Origin: Bradyrhizobium iriomotense
GTDB lineage: Bacteria; Pseudomonadota; Alphaproteobacteria; Rhizobiales; Xanthobacteraceae
NCBI RefSeq assembly: GCF_018129405.1
Contig: NZ_JAFCLP010000004.1
Location: 310,001-374,000, forward strand
Direction of reading: 5' to 3'
Length of the DNA: 64,000 nucleotides
The translations under genes were made by a program, and so were the position numbers. This document shows, one piece after another, positions 1-8,333 of this stretch (position 1 is the stretch's first letter; each line of letters starts with the position of its first letter). A model generated the notes under the pieces. That model worked only from the letters and a program-made list of their open reading frames with translations. It was not told the DNA's origin and made no database searches.

Positions 1-756
1 TCCCAGGCAATAGCCGCCGTAGAGCGAGGCCAAGGAAAGACCGGCGCGCGCCTCGCGGTCGCTGCCATCAGCCACCGCGCGCTTGAGATAGCGTCCGACC
101 AGCCGCGCGCCTTCGAGCGCGTAGAGATCGATCGTCGGATGCGCCTTGCGGCTGGTGTAGGCCTCGACGCAATGCGCCAGCGCATCGACGCCGGTCGCGG
201 CGGTGACCTCCTTCGGCACGGTCATCGTCAAGTCCGGATCGACGATGGCGATATCGGCGAGCATGAAGCGGCTCTGCACCGCCTGCTTGTTCTGGCTGAC
301 GGGATCGGTGACCAGCGCGCGCGTACCGGCTTCGCTGCCGGTGCCCGAGGTGGTCGGGATCTGCATCAGCGCCACGCTGCGGCCGGCGACCTTCTCCGGT
401 CCGACGATGTCGGCAAAGGCCACGTCACTGGTGCACATCACCGCAACCAGCTTGGCGAGATCCATCGCGCTGCCGCCGCCGAAGCCGACGACGAGGTCGG
501 GCCTGGCGTCCTTCGCCATCGCCACCGCCTTCTCGAGATTGGGCAGGTCCGGCTCAGGCTTGACGTCGCCGAACACCTTCACGGCCCCCGGCAGCGCCAG
601 CGTGTCGACACGGCGCGCATTGAACGGATCGGAAATCACCAGCGGCCGCCTGGCGCCGATCCGCTCGGCGAAACGCGCCGCAGCGGTGATCGTGCCGTTG
701 CCGAACTCCAGGATGGTGGGGCGTTGGATTTCGATGGGCGTGAAGGCGTTGGTCAT
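1..756 (-). CDS. Iron-containing alcohol dehydrogenase, C-terminus cut by the window edge
   Basis: NAD(P)-dependent alcohol dehydrogenase of the iron-containing (group III / maleylacetate reductase) family. I translated it from the complement. The N-terminal domain begins MTNAFTPIEIQRPTILEFG. The family motifs GGGSAMD (coenzyme binding), TSGTGSEA and HCVEAYTSRKAHP follow; the His of HCVEAYTS is a metal ligand in the family. The first 252 codons are present and the rest lies left of position 1. It starts 13 nt after the stop of the PdxA2-like gene and is the last visible gene of the acid-sugar operon, so it probably interconverts a pathway aldehyde or ketone and its alcohol. The substrate cannot be read from the sequence. 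Confidence 0.85.
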   Translation of the reverse strand, partial: MTNAFTPIEIQRPTILEFGNGTITAAARFAERIGARRPLVISDPFNARRVDTLALPGAVKVFGDVKPEPDLPNLEKAVAMAKDARPDLVVGFGGGSAMDLAKLVAVMCTSDVAFADIVGPEKVAGRSVALMQIPTTSGTGSEAGTRALVTDPVSQNKQAVQSRFMLADIAIVDPDLTMTVPKEVTAATGVDALAHCVEAYTSRKAHPTIDLYALEGARLVGRYLKRAVADGSDREARAGLSLASLYGGYCLG

Positions 757-769
757 CGTGCGGTCGATC

Positions 770-1807
770 TCATGATTTGGATGCGGAGGCGCCGGCGGCC
801 AGCCGCTCGGCATAATCGATGGCCTCGATCAGGCTATGCTCGTTGGCGATGCCCTTGCCGGCAATGTCGAAAGCGGTGCCGTGATCGACAGAGGTGCGGA
901 TGATCGGCAGGCCCAGCGTGATGTTGACGCCGGAGAGCTCCTGCCAGCGGCCGGTCGCCGGATCGACCTGGAAGCCGAGCAGCTTGACGGGGATGTGCCC
1001 CTGATCGTGATACATCGCGACCGCGGCGTCGAACTGGCCGGCGCGCAGCTTGACGAAAATGGTATCGCCCGGCACGGGGCCGACGACGTCGAGGCCGTCG
1101 GCGACCGCTTTGGCGATCGTCGGCGCCGATACGTCGATATCCTGCCGGCCGAACAGGCCGCCCTCGCCCGCATGCGGATTGAGCGCGGCGATCGCGATCT
1201 TCGGCCTGGCAATGCCGAGGCGGCGCAACGCGTCGTTGGTGAGGTCGATCACCATGCGCAGGCGCTCCGGCGTCAGGCGCTTCGGCACGTCCTCCAGCGC
1301 AACATGGGTCGAGACATGGCTGACGCGCATGTTGCCATGGGCGAGCAGCATCACCGAACCGCGCACGCCGGTGAGATGCGCCAGCATCTCGGTATGGCCG
1401 GGGAAATGGTAGCCGGCCTTGTTGAGCGCTTCCTTGTTGAGCGGCGCCGTGACGATCGCCGCGGTGCGGCCGGCCTGCGTCAGGCGCACGCCTTGCTCGA
1501 TCGCCTTGTAGGCGAAGCGGCCGCCATCGGCACTGAGCACGCCGGGCTTGATCGGATCGCCCTCGGCGTCGGCCTGCAGGTAGCAGAGATTGGGCCATTC
1601 GGGATCGTCGGCCGTCACCTCCGGGATCGCGACGTCGGCGCCGAGCGCCGCCCTCGCGCTGTCCAGCGCCGCGCCGCTGCCGATGACGAGCAGGCGCAGA
1701 TCGCCCTTCGCGATCCGGTCCTTCAGCCCGACGCAGGCCTTGACGATGATCTCCGGCCCGATCCCGGCCGGATCGCCCATGGTGATGGCAAGATGACGAG
1801 AGGTCAT
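770..1807 (-). CDS. pdxA2: PdxA2-like 4-phospho acid-sugar dehydrogenase
   Basis: A 345-residue member of the PdxA family of metal-dependent NAD(P) oxidative decarboxylases. Visible signatures are TMGDPAGIGPE at the N-terminus, PGHTE, NPHAGEGGLFG, MYHDQGHIP (metal-binding His) and RTSVDHGTAFDIAGKG. True PdxA acts in vitamin B6 synthesis. Here the gene overlaps a DUF1537 kinase by 4 nt inside a catabolic operon, which is the arrangement described for PdxA2: oxidation and decarboxylation of 4-phospho-D-threonate or 4-phospho-D-erythronate to dihydroxyacetone phosphate. Function is inferred from family and neighbour. A housekeeping PdxA elsewhere on the chromosome would be expected. Confidence 0.85.
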   Translation of the reverse strand: MTSRHLAITMGDPAGIGPEIIVKACVGLKDRIAKGDLRLLVIGSGAALDSARAALGADVAIPEVTADDPEWPNLCYLQADAEGDPIKPGVLSADGGRFAYKAIEQGVRLTQAGRTAAIVTAPLNKEALNKAGYHFPGHTEMLAHLTGVRGSVMLLAHGNMRVSHVSTHVALEDVPKRLTPERLRMVIDLTNDALRRLGIARPKIAIAALNPHAGEGGLFGRQDIDVSAPTIAKAVADGLDVVGPVPGDTIFVKLRAGQFDAAVAMYHDQGHIPVKLLGFQVDPATGRWQELSGVNITLGLPIIRTSVDHGTAFDIAGKGIANEHSLIEAIDYAERLAAGASASKS

Positions 1808-2916
1808 ATCGGACTCTCCATTCTGAGCGGATGATTGTCCCGGAGCAGGTCACGCCACAGCTCGCTGGGACCGAATGCACCGGATTTCGAGATGACATCC
1901 ACGCCGGACCAGCGCCCGCCTTGCAGGATCGAGCGCGGCAATCCGGGAACGATACGTCCTGTGACCTGAAGGGCATGCGCGCCAAGGGCAACACAGGCGG
2001 CTTTCAAGGTCTCGCCGCCGGCGACAATCAGTGTACCGGGCGGTTCGAGCGCCGCAATCAGTGCCGCCATTTCGCGCGCGATCCGCTGCGCCGCTTCAGT
2101 GCGCGTCAGGCCTTCGGCGAGAGAGAATTTGACCATAGCCACGCCGTCGTTGCCCAGCTTGCGCTGGACGCGCGTCGCGTCCTCGCCTTCCGCAAGCGCA
2201 ATCGTCGCCTCGCCGCACGCAGCCAGCTGAGAGGCGGTGGCGGGCTGGTCGGAGCCAAACAGCCCCAGCACCGGCAGCTTCAACTGGCCCGGCGCATCGG
2301 CACGGTGGCTGCGCGCGAGCGCGCCGGCCAATCCACCGCTTCCGCACCACAGCACGGGCGCCGGCATGCGTCGGCCCATCTCGACGACGCGGTCGAGGTC
2401 GATGTCGCTCTCGGCATCGAACACCTGAACGCCGCCCTGCGCCAATGTCTCAGCCTGCCCCTGCCGCGCCTCGATGCCGTCTTGCCTCAACTGATCCAGC
2501 AAATTGTCGCCGACCCGATGCCACTCGCCTTGCACCGTGCGCGCGAATTGCTGTCCGCCTGCGGTGCGGCGCCCCTGATAGTCGAACGCGGGTGCGACCA
2601 CGCAGGACGCCCAATGGCCGCTGCGCAGGCAGGCGCCGAGCTCGGCCGCCCAGGCCCCTCGAAGCAGGCTGTCGACCTTCTTGTAGGCAATCGTCGCGCC
2701 CTGAAGCTGCGGCGCCAGCCGCTCGACGATCTCGGCGCTCTCTGCCTTCGATCGCTCGCGGGTACCGCTGTCGATCGCGAGACTCCCGGAGACGTGCGTC
2801 GTGGGTGCCTCCGGCCAGGTGACGTCGAACGATCCGCACAGGCCAACGAACTCCGCAGCGGTGTCGAGCGCACCGGTCAGATCGTCAGCAAGCAGGCGGA
2901 CGCTCGTCATCGTCAT
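1804..2916 (-). CDS. Four-carbon acid sugar kinase (DUF1537 family)
   Basis: ATP-dependent kinase of the DUF1537 family (OtnK/DtnK group), predicted to phosphorylate the terminal hydroxyl of a four-carbon sugar acid such as threonate or erythronate. The N-terminal substrate domain opens with the signature ADDLTGALDTA and contains KKVDSLLRG. The C-terminal nucleotide domain has GGETLKAAC and the closing motif GGRWSGVDVISKSGAFG. At 370 residues it is shorter than the roughly 420 usual for the family, but both halves are present. Start is ATG ACG ATG ACG, overlapping the upstream oxidase stop by 4 nt; the end overlaps the pdxA2 start by 4 nt, so the three genes are translationally coupled. D- versus L-, and threo- versus erythro-, specificity is unknown. 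Confidence 0.85.
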   Translation of the reverse strand: MTMTSVRLLADDLTGALDTAAEFVGLCGSFDVTWPEAPTTHVSGSLAIDSGTRERSKAESAEIVERLAPQLQGATIAYKKVDSLLRGAWAAELGACLRSGHWASCVVAPAFDYQGRRTAGGQQFARTVQGEWHRVGDNLLDQLRQDGIEARQGQAETLAQGGVQVFDAESDIDLDRVVEMGRRMPAPVLWCGSGGLAGALARSHRADAPGQLKLPVLGLFGSDQPATASQLAACGEATIALAEGEDATRVQRKLGNDGVAMVKFSLAEGLTRTEAAQRIAREMAALIAALEPPGTLIVAGGETLKAACVALGAHALQVTGRIVPGLPRSILQGGRWSGVDVISKSGAFGPSELWRDLLRDNHPLRMESPI

Positions 2917-4352
2917 CTCGCTCCCGCGCCAAAGATCTTGCCAGGATTCATCAGGCCATGCGGATCGAGCAATTGCTTGATGTCGCGCATCAGCTCGATA
3001 TCGAGGGGATCGGCAACCCGCGCAAGCCTGCCGCGATTGGTGATGCCGATGCCGTGCTCGGCACTGATCGCCCCACCCTGCGCCGCGGTCTCGTCGTCGA
3101 CGATCTCGTTGATATCAGCCACCAGCCTCGCCGTCGCATCCGGGTCCTGGCAATGCACCCGGTCGATCAGGGCCACGACGTGGATGTTACCATCGCCGAT
3201 ATGGCCGTGCATCACGACGTTCGCATGCGGCACGGCCGCCTTGATCCGCGCCTCGACATTGTTGACGAAGGCTGCCTGCCGCTCCAGTGGCACCACGCTG
3301 TCATGCGACACCACATAGCCGCTGCGCTTGTTGCCTTCTGACACGCTGTGCCTGACGGCCCAGATCGCCTTTGCCTGCGCCAGATTGGAGGCCAATATGG
3401 CGTCCTCGGCGAGCCCGGCTTCCATCGCGTCTGCAAGCACCGTCGCCAGCGGCTCGTTGAGGTCGACGCCTGCGAGCGTGTCGGTCAGCTCGACGATCAG
3501 ATACCATGGCGTCGTCAACTCGAAGGGAATGGTGACATGCGGCACCGTCGCGGCGATCGCCTCGATCTGCGAGCGCGACATGATCTCGAGGCTGCCGAGC
3601 CGGTCGCCGACCGCGCCGCGCAGGCGCTGCATGATCTCGAGCGCCTGCTCCACGCCCTGCAGCTTCAGCAGCGCCAGGGCTGCGCTGCGCGGCGGCGCGA
3701 ACAGCTTCAGCACCGCCGCTGTGACGATGCCGAGCGTGCCCTCCGCGCCGATGAAGAGCTGCTTCAGCGCATAACCCGTGTTGTCCTTGCGCAGCGCGCG
3801 CAGGCCGTTGAAGATGCGGCCATCAGGCAGCACGACCTCCAGCCCGAGCACGAGATCGCGCGTCGGACCGTAGCGCAGCACGGCGGTGCCGCCGGCATTG
3901 GTCGCGATGTTGCCGCCGATCTGGCAGGAGCCCTCGGCGCCAAGGCTCAAGGGAAAATAGCGATCGACGTCCTTCGCCGCGTTCTGCACTTCGGCGAGGA
4001 TGCAGCCGGCCTCCACCGTGATGGTGTTGGCGAGTGGGCTGACGTCGCGCACGGTGCGCATGCGGTCGAGCCGGATCACGACATTGCCCGCGTGATCGTC
4101 CGGCGTCGCCGCCCCGCACATGCCGGTGTTGCCACCCTGCGGCACGATCGCGAGCCGCCTTGCGGCGCAGAACTTGACGACAGAGGCGACCTCGGCGGTC
4201 GAGCCGGGCTTCACCACCGCGACCGCGCGGCCGTGATAGCGCCCGCGCCAGTCCACCACATAGGGCTCCTGGTCGGGTCCGGACACGATGACGTGCTTGT
4301 CGCCGACGATCGCGGCGAGCCCGGTCAGCGCATCCTGGAAAGCATCGGACAT
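2913..4352 (-). CDS. FAD-linked oxidase (GlcD / D-2-hydroxyacid dehydrogenase type)
   Basis: A 479-residue flavoprotein with an N-terminal FAD_binding_4 (PCMH) domain, shown by VPQGGNTGMCGAATP and by GSCQIGGNIATNAGG followed by YGPTRDLVLG. The C-terminal FAD-oxidase domain carries HGHIGDGNIHV and SAEHGIGITNRGRL. Relatives (glycolate oxidase GlcD, D-lactate and D-2-hydroxyglutarate dehydrogenases) oxidise 2-hydroxy acids to 2-oxo acids. An upstream in-frame ATG at 4412 would overlap the DapA-family gene; I chose ATG 4352 because the N-terminus MSDAFQDALTGL fits the family and GAGGCGA lies just upstream. In this operon it could oxidise the acid sugar or a cleavage product such as glycolate. Confidence 0.85.
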   Translation of the reverse strand: MSDAFQDALTGLAAIVGDKHVIVSGPDQEPYVVDWRGRYHGRAVAVVKPGSTAEVASVVKFCAARRLAIVPQGGNTGMCGAATPDDHAGNVVIRLDRMRTVRDVSPLANTITVEAGCILAEVQNAAKDVDRYFPLSLGAEGSCQIGGNIATNAGGTAVLRYGPTRDLVLGLEVVLPDGRIFNGLRALRKDNTGYALKQLFIGAEGTLGIVTAAVLKLFAPPRSAALALLKLQGVEQALEIMQRLRGAVGDRLGSLEIMSRSQIEAIAATVPHVTIPFELTTPWYLIVELTDTLAGVDLNEPLATVLADAMEAGLAEDAILASNLAQAKAIWAVRHSVSEGNKRSGYVVSHDSVVPLERQAAFVNNVEARIKAAVPHANVVMHGHIGDGNIHVVALIDRVHCQDPDATARLVADINEIVDDETAAQGGAISAEHGIGITNRGRLARVADPLDIELMRDIKQLLDPHGLMNPGKIFGAGAR

Positions 4353-4380
4353 CGGTTCGCCTCGTCGCCCGCGCAAAATC

Positions 4381-5304
4381 CTAGACGGTAGCGGCGGCAA
4401 ATGCAGCCGCATCGGCTAGCAGCTCTTTCGCTTGAGCCGGCGGCAGCGACTCCAGCGGCGGCCGCAGGCGCTGCCATCCAGCATGGCCGGTGCGCTCGGC
4501 AACGATCGCCTTCAGCGAGGGCATCTGCGGGAAGCGCGAGACCAGCTCGCGCGCTTTCACGATGCGCGCCTGTGCCGCCTTGAGCGCCGCATCATCGTCG
4601 CTGTCGCGAAAATGCTTGTAGACATAGGCAAGGTCGCGCGCGATGAGGTTCGAGGTCGCGGTGATGCAGCCCGCCCCGCCCTTGCGCAGCAGCGGCAGGA
4701 GCAGAGGATCTGCTCCGACGAGAACCGAGAAGCCCGGGAAGCGCTCGACCATCGCGGTCATGTTGGCGAAGTCGCCGGAGGAATCCTTGATGCCGGTGAA
4801 GATGGCCGGATAGGCCTTGCGCAGCCGCTCGATCAGCGCGTGCGAGATCGGCTGCGCCGACATCTGCGGGATATGATAGAGCACGACCTTGAGCCTGGCA
4901 TCGCCGATGCGCTGCACGACCTCGCTATAGGACGCGTAGATGCCGTCGTCGCTGACGCCCTTGTAGTAGAACGGCGGCAGCATCACCACTGTGTCGACAC
5001 CGACCGAGAGCGCGTGACGCGTCAGTGCAATGGTCTCGGTGAGCGCGGCGACGCCCGTTCCGGGGAGAAGCCGCTGCGGCGCGATGCCGGCGGCCACCAC
5101 CGCCTCGAGCAGCGCCATGCGCTCGGCCGCGGAGAAGGAGTTCGCCTCGCCGGTGGTCCCCAGCAGCGCAATGCCGTCGCAGCCTTCGTCCAGCAAGTAA
5201 CGGCAATGCGCGACGAAGCGCGCATGATCGGGAGCGAGCTCGGCGTCGAGGGGCGTCAACGCGGCGGAGAACACGCCATGAGGGTGCAGCGATGATGTCG
5301 ACAA
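4381..5304 (-). CDS. Dihydrodipicolinate synthase (DapA) family aldolase/dehydratase
   Basis: TIM-barrel class I aldolase or dehydratase of the DapA/NAL superfamily. It has the GTTGE pyruvate-binding motif (LLGTTGEANSFS), the conserved Tyr in VLYHIP and the Schiff-base Lys in FTGIKDSSGD. The family acts on 2-oxo acids such as 2-keto-3-deoxy acids or 4-hydroxy-2-oxo acids. No in-frame ATG exists near the N-terminus. TTG at 5304 has GGAGGA at 5308-5313 just upstream, so I prefer it over the TTG at 5322. It is the first gene of the operon, 29 nt before the oxidase, with an IclR-type palindrome upstream. A catabolic rather than lysine-biosynthetic role is inferred from context. Confidence 0.85.
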   Translation of the reverse strand: MSTSSLHPHGVFSAALTPLDAELAPDHARFVAHCRYLLDEGCDGIALLGTTGEANSFSAAERMALLEAVVAAGIAPQRLLPGTGVAALTETIALTRHALSVGVDTVVMLPPFYYKGVSDDGIYASYSEVVQRIGDARLKVVLYHIPQMSAQPISHALIERLRKAYPAIFTGIKDSSGDFANMTAMVERFPGFSVLVGADPLLLPLLRKGGAGCITATSNLIARDLAYVYKHFRDSDDDAALKAAQARIVKARELVSRFPQMPSLKAIVAERTGHAGWQRLRPPLESLPPAQAKELLADAAAFAAATV

Positions 5305-5330
5305 ACTTCCTCCGATCGTCAAATCGATAT

Positions 5331-5347
5331 TGTTCGGAATGCGAACA
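5331..5347. promoter_or_regulatory. Palindromic operator, probably for the adjacent IclR regulator
   Basis: TGTTCG-GAATG-CGAACA is a perfect 6-bp inverted repeat with a 5-bp spacer. It lies between the divergent DapA-family gene and the IclR gene, about 27 nt upstream of the chosen TTG start. Size and position fit an IclR-family operator; no binding evidence is available. Confidence 0.6.
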
Positions 5348-5406
5348 TTTGTTATGATCTGTTCCGTTGGTAGGATCAGGCTGACGCCGCGTCAAGGGCA
5401 GCCGTC

Positions 5407-6270
5407 ATGGCGGGGCATTCGGGCATGGCCAAGATTGAGAGCAAGGCTGAGAGCAAGGCCACAAAGCGCAAACCCGAAGCGATACCGAAAAATCCAAAGA
5501 ATTACGTCGCTTCCGTCGGCAAGGCGTTTGCCGTGCTCAAGAGTTTCACCAGCGAGGCCTTCGAGCTCACCCTGAGCGAGATTGCCGCACGGGCCGATCT
5601 CGATCGCGGGACCGCGTTCCGGCTGATCCAGACCCTGATCGAGCTCGGTTACCTCCAGGCGGTTCCGCAGAGCCGCCGGTTCCGCCTCGGCGTCGCCTGC
5701 CTCGATCTCGGCTATACCGTGCTGTCGCACGGATCCTTGCGGACCATCGTCGAGCCGCTGCTGCGCGAGCTCGTGCCTGCGGTGGGCGATGCGGCCTCGC
5801 TCGGCATCCTCGACGGCGGCGACGTGGTCTATCTTGCGCGCCTCGGTGCCGGCCTCGATCGCCACAAGATGGACCGCCGGCCGGGTACGCGCATCCCGGC
5901 CTACAGCGCCGCGCTCGGCCACGTGATGTTGGCGCATCTGCCGCGGGACGAGCAGATCGCGCGTCTGGACTCGCGCCCCCGCGTAAAGCTGTCGGAGCGA
6001 ACGCTCACCGACCTCGATGCCCTGCTCGCCCGGCTCGATCAGGTCAAGAAGAAGGGCCATGCCATCTCCGACGGCGAGAACGCCTATGGCCTGCGCACGC
6101 TGGCAACGCCGATCTTCGACGCGCAGGGTCTGGCGATCGCCGGATTGAGCGTCACCGTCGATGCGATGCGGATGGACATGCCGGCCTTTCGCGACCAGGC
6201 GCTGCCGCGGCTGGTGCAGGTGACGCGCCAGGCGCAGGATCTCGCAATCAAGTCGGGATTGTCGAGCTGA
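5407..6270 (+). CDS. IclR family transcriptional regulator
   Basis: A 287-residue regulator with a Lys-rich N-terminal tail (about 1-30), a winged helix-turn-helix at about 33-95 (SVGKAFAVLKSF, LSEIAARADLDRGTAFRLIQTLIELGYL) and a C-terminal IclR effector domain (GILDGGDVVYLARL, PAYSAALGHVMLAHL, GENAYGLRTLATPIFD). Divergent from the acid-sugar operon, with an inverted repeat in the shared 84-102 bp gap, so it probably controls that operon and itself. An internal ATG seven codons in is an alternative start. The effector is unknown. Confidence 0.9.
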   Translation: MAGHSGMAKIESKAESKATKRKPEAIPKNPKNYVASVGKAFAVLKSFTSEAFELTLSEIAARADLDRGTAFRLIQTLIELGYLQAVPQSRRFRLGVACLDLGYTVLSHGSLRTIVEPLLRELVPAVGDAASLGILDGGDVVYLARLGAGLDRHKMDRRPGTRIPAYSAALGHVMLAHLPRDEQIARLDSRPRVKLSERTLTDLDALLARLDQVKKKGHAISDGENAYGLRTLATPIFDAQGLAIAGLSVTVDAMRMDMPAFRDQALPRLVQVTRQAQDLAIKSGLSS

Positions 6271-6335
6271 GCACGGTCGCGGGGAAAGCGCGATGAGATT
6301 GCGATGAATCGCCATCGCGCTTTAGGTTATTGTTT

Positions 6336-6384
6336 GAGCATGATCTTTTCGGAAAACCGCGGCGCACTTTTCCGGATCATGCTC
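6336..6384. repeat. Dispersed palindromic intergenic repeat / hairpin
   Basis: GAGCATGATC at 6336-6345 pairs with GATCATGCTC at 6375-6384, and TTTTC-GGAAAA / ACTTTTCCG extends the stem internally. It sits between two convergent genes and its right edge touches the rnz stop codon. I recognise the sequence type as a repeat scattered through Bradyrhizobium-like genomes. It could serve as a bidirectional transcription end. Confidence 0.7.
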
Positions 6385-7286
6385 TAGATGACCATATGGT
6401 CGAAGTCGGCGGCGATCCGGCTGTTTGGAAAAATCCTTGCAGCCTCGGTCAGAATCTCGTCGTCTTCGTAGCGCCCTGACATATGAGTCAGCACGAGCTG
6501 CTTCACGCCGTTCGCGGCCGCAAAGGAAGCCGCCTCTGCTGCAGTGAGGTGGCCGTAATTCCGCGCCGTCGGCGCGTCGCGCTCGAGGAACGTTGCCTCG
6601 ATCACCAGCATGTCGGCGTCAGCGACATGCCTGGAGAGTCCATCCGTCGTCTCGGTGTCGCCGATCACGACAAGCTTCTTGCCGCCGCTCGGCGGCCCCA
6701 AAACATCTTCCGGATCGATCGTGCGGCCGGCGATGACGATTGGCCGGCTGGCGGCCAGCTCGCCGCGCATGGGACCATCGGGAACGCCGAGTGCCGTGAG
6801 GCGATCGGACCGAAGGTGACGGCGCGCGGGACTCTTGAAGACGAAACCGAAACTGTCGGTGTCGCGGTGGCGGATCGGAAAGCAGTCGATGGTGAAGTCG
6901 CCGGCGTCGATGACCTGGCCTTCGGTCAGGGCTGCGAATTCCACAGCGATCGGCGCCCTGCCCGCGCCCCACAGGCCCGCAAGCATGCGGATGACGATGT
7001 CGAGCGTGCCTTCCCCGCCGTGAATGGTCATCACGTCGGAGGTTTGCCGCAAGCCCAGCGTCGAGAACAGGCCGGGGATGCCGAGCACGTGATCGAGATG
7101 CGCGTGCGTCAGCAGGATGCGGTCGAGCCGCCGAAAGCCGGCGCCGCTGCGCAGCAGCTGCCGCTGCGTGCCCTCACCGCAATCGACCAGGATGCGTTGG
7201 CCCGCGGCCTCCACAAGGAGCGCCGGATGGTTGCGCTCCGCCGAGGGAACGCTGGCCGAGGTGCCAAGAAATGTCAGGGCGAACAT
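6384..7286 (-). CDS. rnz: Ribonuclease Z (tRNA 3'-processing endonuclease)
   Basis: A 300-residue short-form tRNase Z, a metallo-beta-lactamase enzyme that cuts the 3' trailer from pre-tRNA. It shows FLGTSASVPSAERNHPALLV, DCGEGTQRQLL, the zinc motif LTHAHLDHVLGIPG (HxHxDH), VVIGDTETTDGL, NYGHLTAAEAA and VLTHMSGRY near the C-terminus. An earlier ATG in frame would run back into the ABM gene; ATG 7286 gives the canonical MFALTFLGTS beginning. This is the one clear housekeeping gene among catabolic modules and probably has its own transcript. Confidence 0.92.
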   Translation of the reverse strand: MFALTFLGTSASVPSAERNHPALLVEAAGQRILVDCGEGTQRQLLRSGAGFRRLDRILLTHAHLDHVLGIPGLFSTLGLRQTSDVMTIHGGEGTLDIVIRMLAGLWGAGRAPIAVEFAALTEGQVIDAGDFTIDCFPIRHRDTDSFGFVFKSPARRHLRSDRLTALGVPDGPMRGELAASRPIVIAGRTIDPEDVLGPPSGGKKLVVIGDTETTDGLSRHVADADMLVIEATFLERDAPTARNYGHLTAAEAASFAAANGVKQLVLTHMSGRYEDDEILTEAARIFPNSRIAADFDHMVI

Positions 7287-7338
7287 GGTCGTTGATGTCC
7301 CGCGACCGCCCTTCTCCGCGACGTTACGGTGGACGGCC

Positions 7339-8322
7339 TCACCGTCCCCAATGCCACGCGAGCAGCAGCGCGTACAGGCCCATCGACGCCGCATAGAGCA
7401 CGGCAAGCAGCGCATAGCCGGCGACCTGGCGACTGATCGCCGCCTTCGGCGCGACCCACCAGTCGAGCGCCCTGAAGGCGGCGGGCACCAGCCACCAGCC
7501 GAGCAGCTGGGTGCTCACGAAATTGCCGACGAACAGCGACAGCCAGACCGGCACGCCGTGGCTGTCGATCAGCGGATGGCTGATGAAATAACCCCAGAGG
7601 TACACCACGGGATAAAGCACCAGGAGAACGATCAGGTTGCTCTTCCAGATGAAGACTGGCCCCTGCTCCGGAGCCTGCGTCTTGCCGGCCGGGAACCAGA
7701 AATTGAAGCCGTAGCTCGCCCGCTTCACGTTCATGCCGGCGTTGAAGCGCGCGCCCTCCTTCAGCAGCGTCTGCCGCAACGGCGAGTCGAGCCAGGCATT
7801 GAGATTGGCATCGCTGTCGAACGACAGAATGATGATCCACTCGTCATGCAGGCCCGGAATCGGCCGCTCGATCTTGTGGCGCAGGAAGCCCTTGAACTCG
7901 GCCTCGGCCGCCTGGATGCGCTGCTGCCATTTCAGGAACGCGTCCTCGAGCCCGTCGGGGACCTTGAAGGAGATGACGGCGGACACCGCGTTGTCGCGCT
8001 GAACGCCGGTGTCGGGCAGGATGTGAACGTCCTCCGAGCCGACAAAGAAGCGCTGTACCTCCGCGATCAGCTTCGCCCGCGCCTCGCTCTGGAGCCAGGC
8101 GCGCGCGGCGGCCGGGCTCGCAAAGCGCAAGATCGTCACCCAATCGACATGCGCGGGCGGCTGCGGCGGCACCACCTCCTGGCTGAGAAAGCCGGGCCAC
8201 GTCTTGAGCACCTCGCCGACCTCGCCGTTCCACCGCGCGAACGCGGCAAAGCCGTCGTCGGCGATGCGGCGCTGGATGACGAGGGCAACCGGCTGGCCGG
8301 CTGTATCAGGGGATGCGCTCAT
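7339..8322 (-). CDS. Membrane protein with two antibiotic-biosynthesis-monooxygenase (ABM) domains
   Basis: A 327-residue protein with two tandem ferredoxin-like ABM-type domains at about 10-105 and 115-205 (VALVIQRRIADDGFAAFARW then AVISFKVPDGLEDAFLKW), followed by three hydrophobic segments at about 225-245, 255-280 and 300-325. Many annotated relatives are simply ABM-domain or TIGR-type hypothetical proteins. ATG 8322 was chosen because MSASPDTAGQ begins 11 nt after the guaD stop with GGCCGCC upstream; longer starts overlap guaD. Co-transcription with guanine deaminase is likely. No catalytic residues can be assigned and the role is unknown. Confidence 0.75.
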   Translation of the reverse strand: MSASPDTAGQPVALVIQRRIADDGFAAFARWNGEVGEVLKTWPGFLSQEVVPPQPPAHVDWVTILRFASPAAARAWLQSEARAKLIAEVQRFFVGSEDVHILPDTGVQRDNAVSAVISFKVPDGLEDAFLKWQQRIQAAEAEFKGFLRHKIERPIPGLHDEWIIILSFDSDANLNAWLDSPLRQTLLKEGARFNAGMNVKRASYGFNFWFPAGKTQAPEQGPVFIWKSNLIVLLVLYPVVYLWGYFISHPLIDSHGVPVWLSLFVGNFVSTQLLGWWLVPAAFRALDWWVAPKAAISRQVAGYALLAVLYAASMGLYALLLAWHWGR

Positions 8323-8333
8323 CGGCGGCCGTC

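Noticed and set aside
770-1807. Vitamin B6 biosynthetic pdxA
   Set aside because: The gene is inside an IclR-controlled catabolic operon and overlaps a DUF1537 kinase, which fits the PdxA2 acid-sugar role better.
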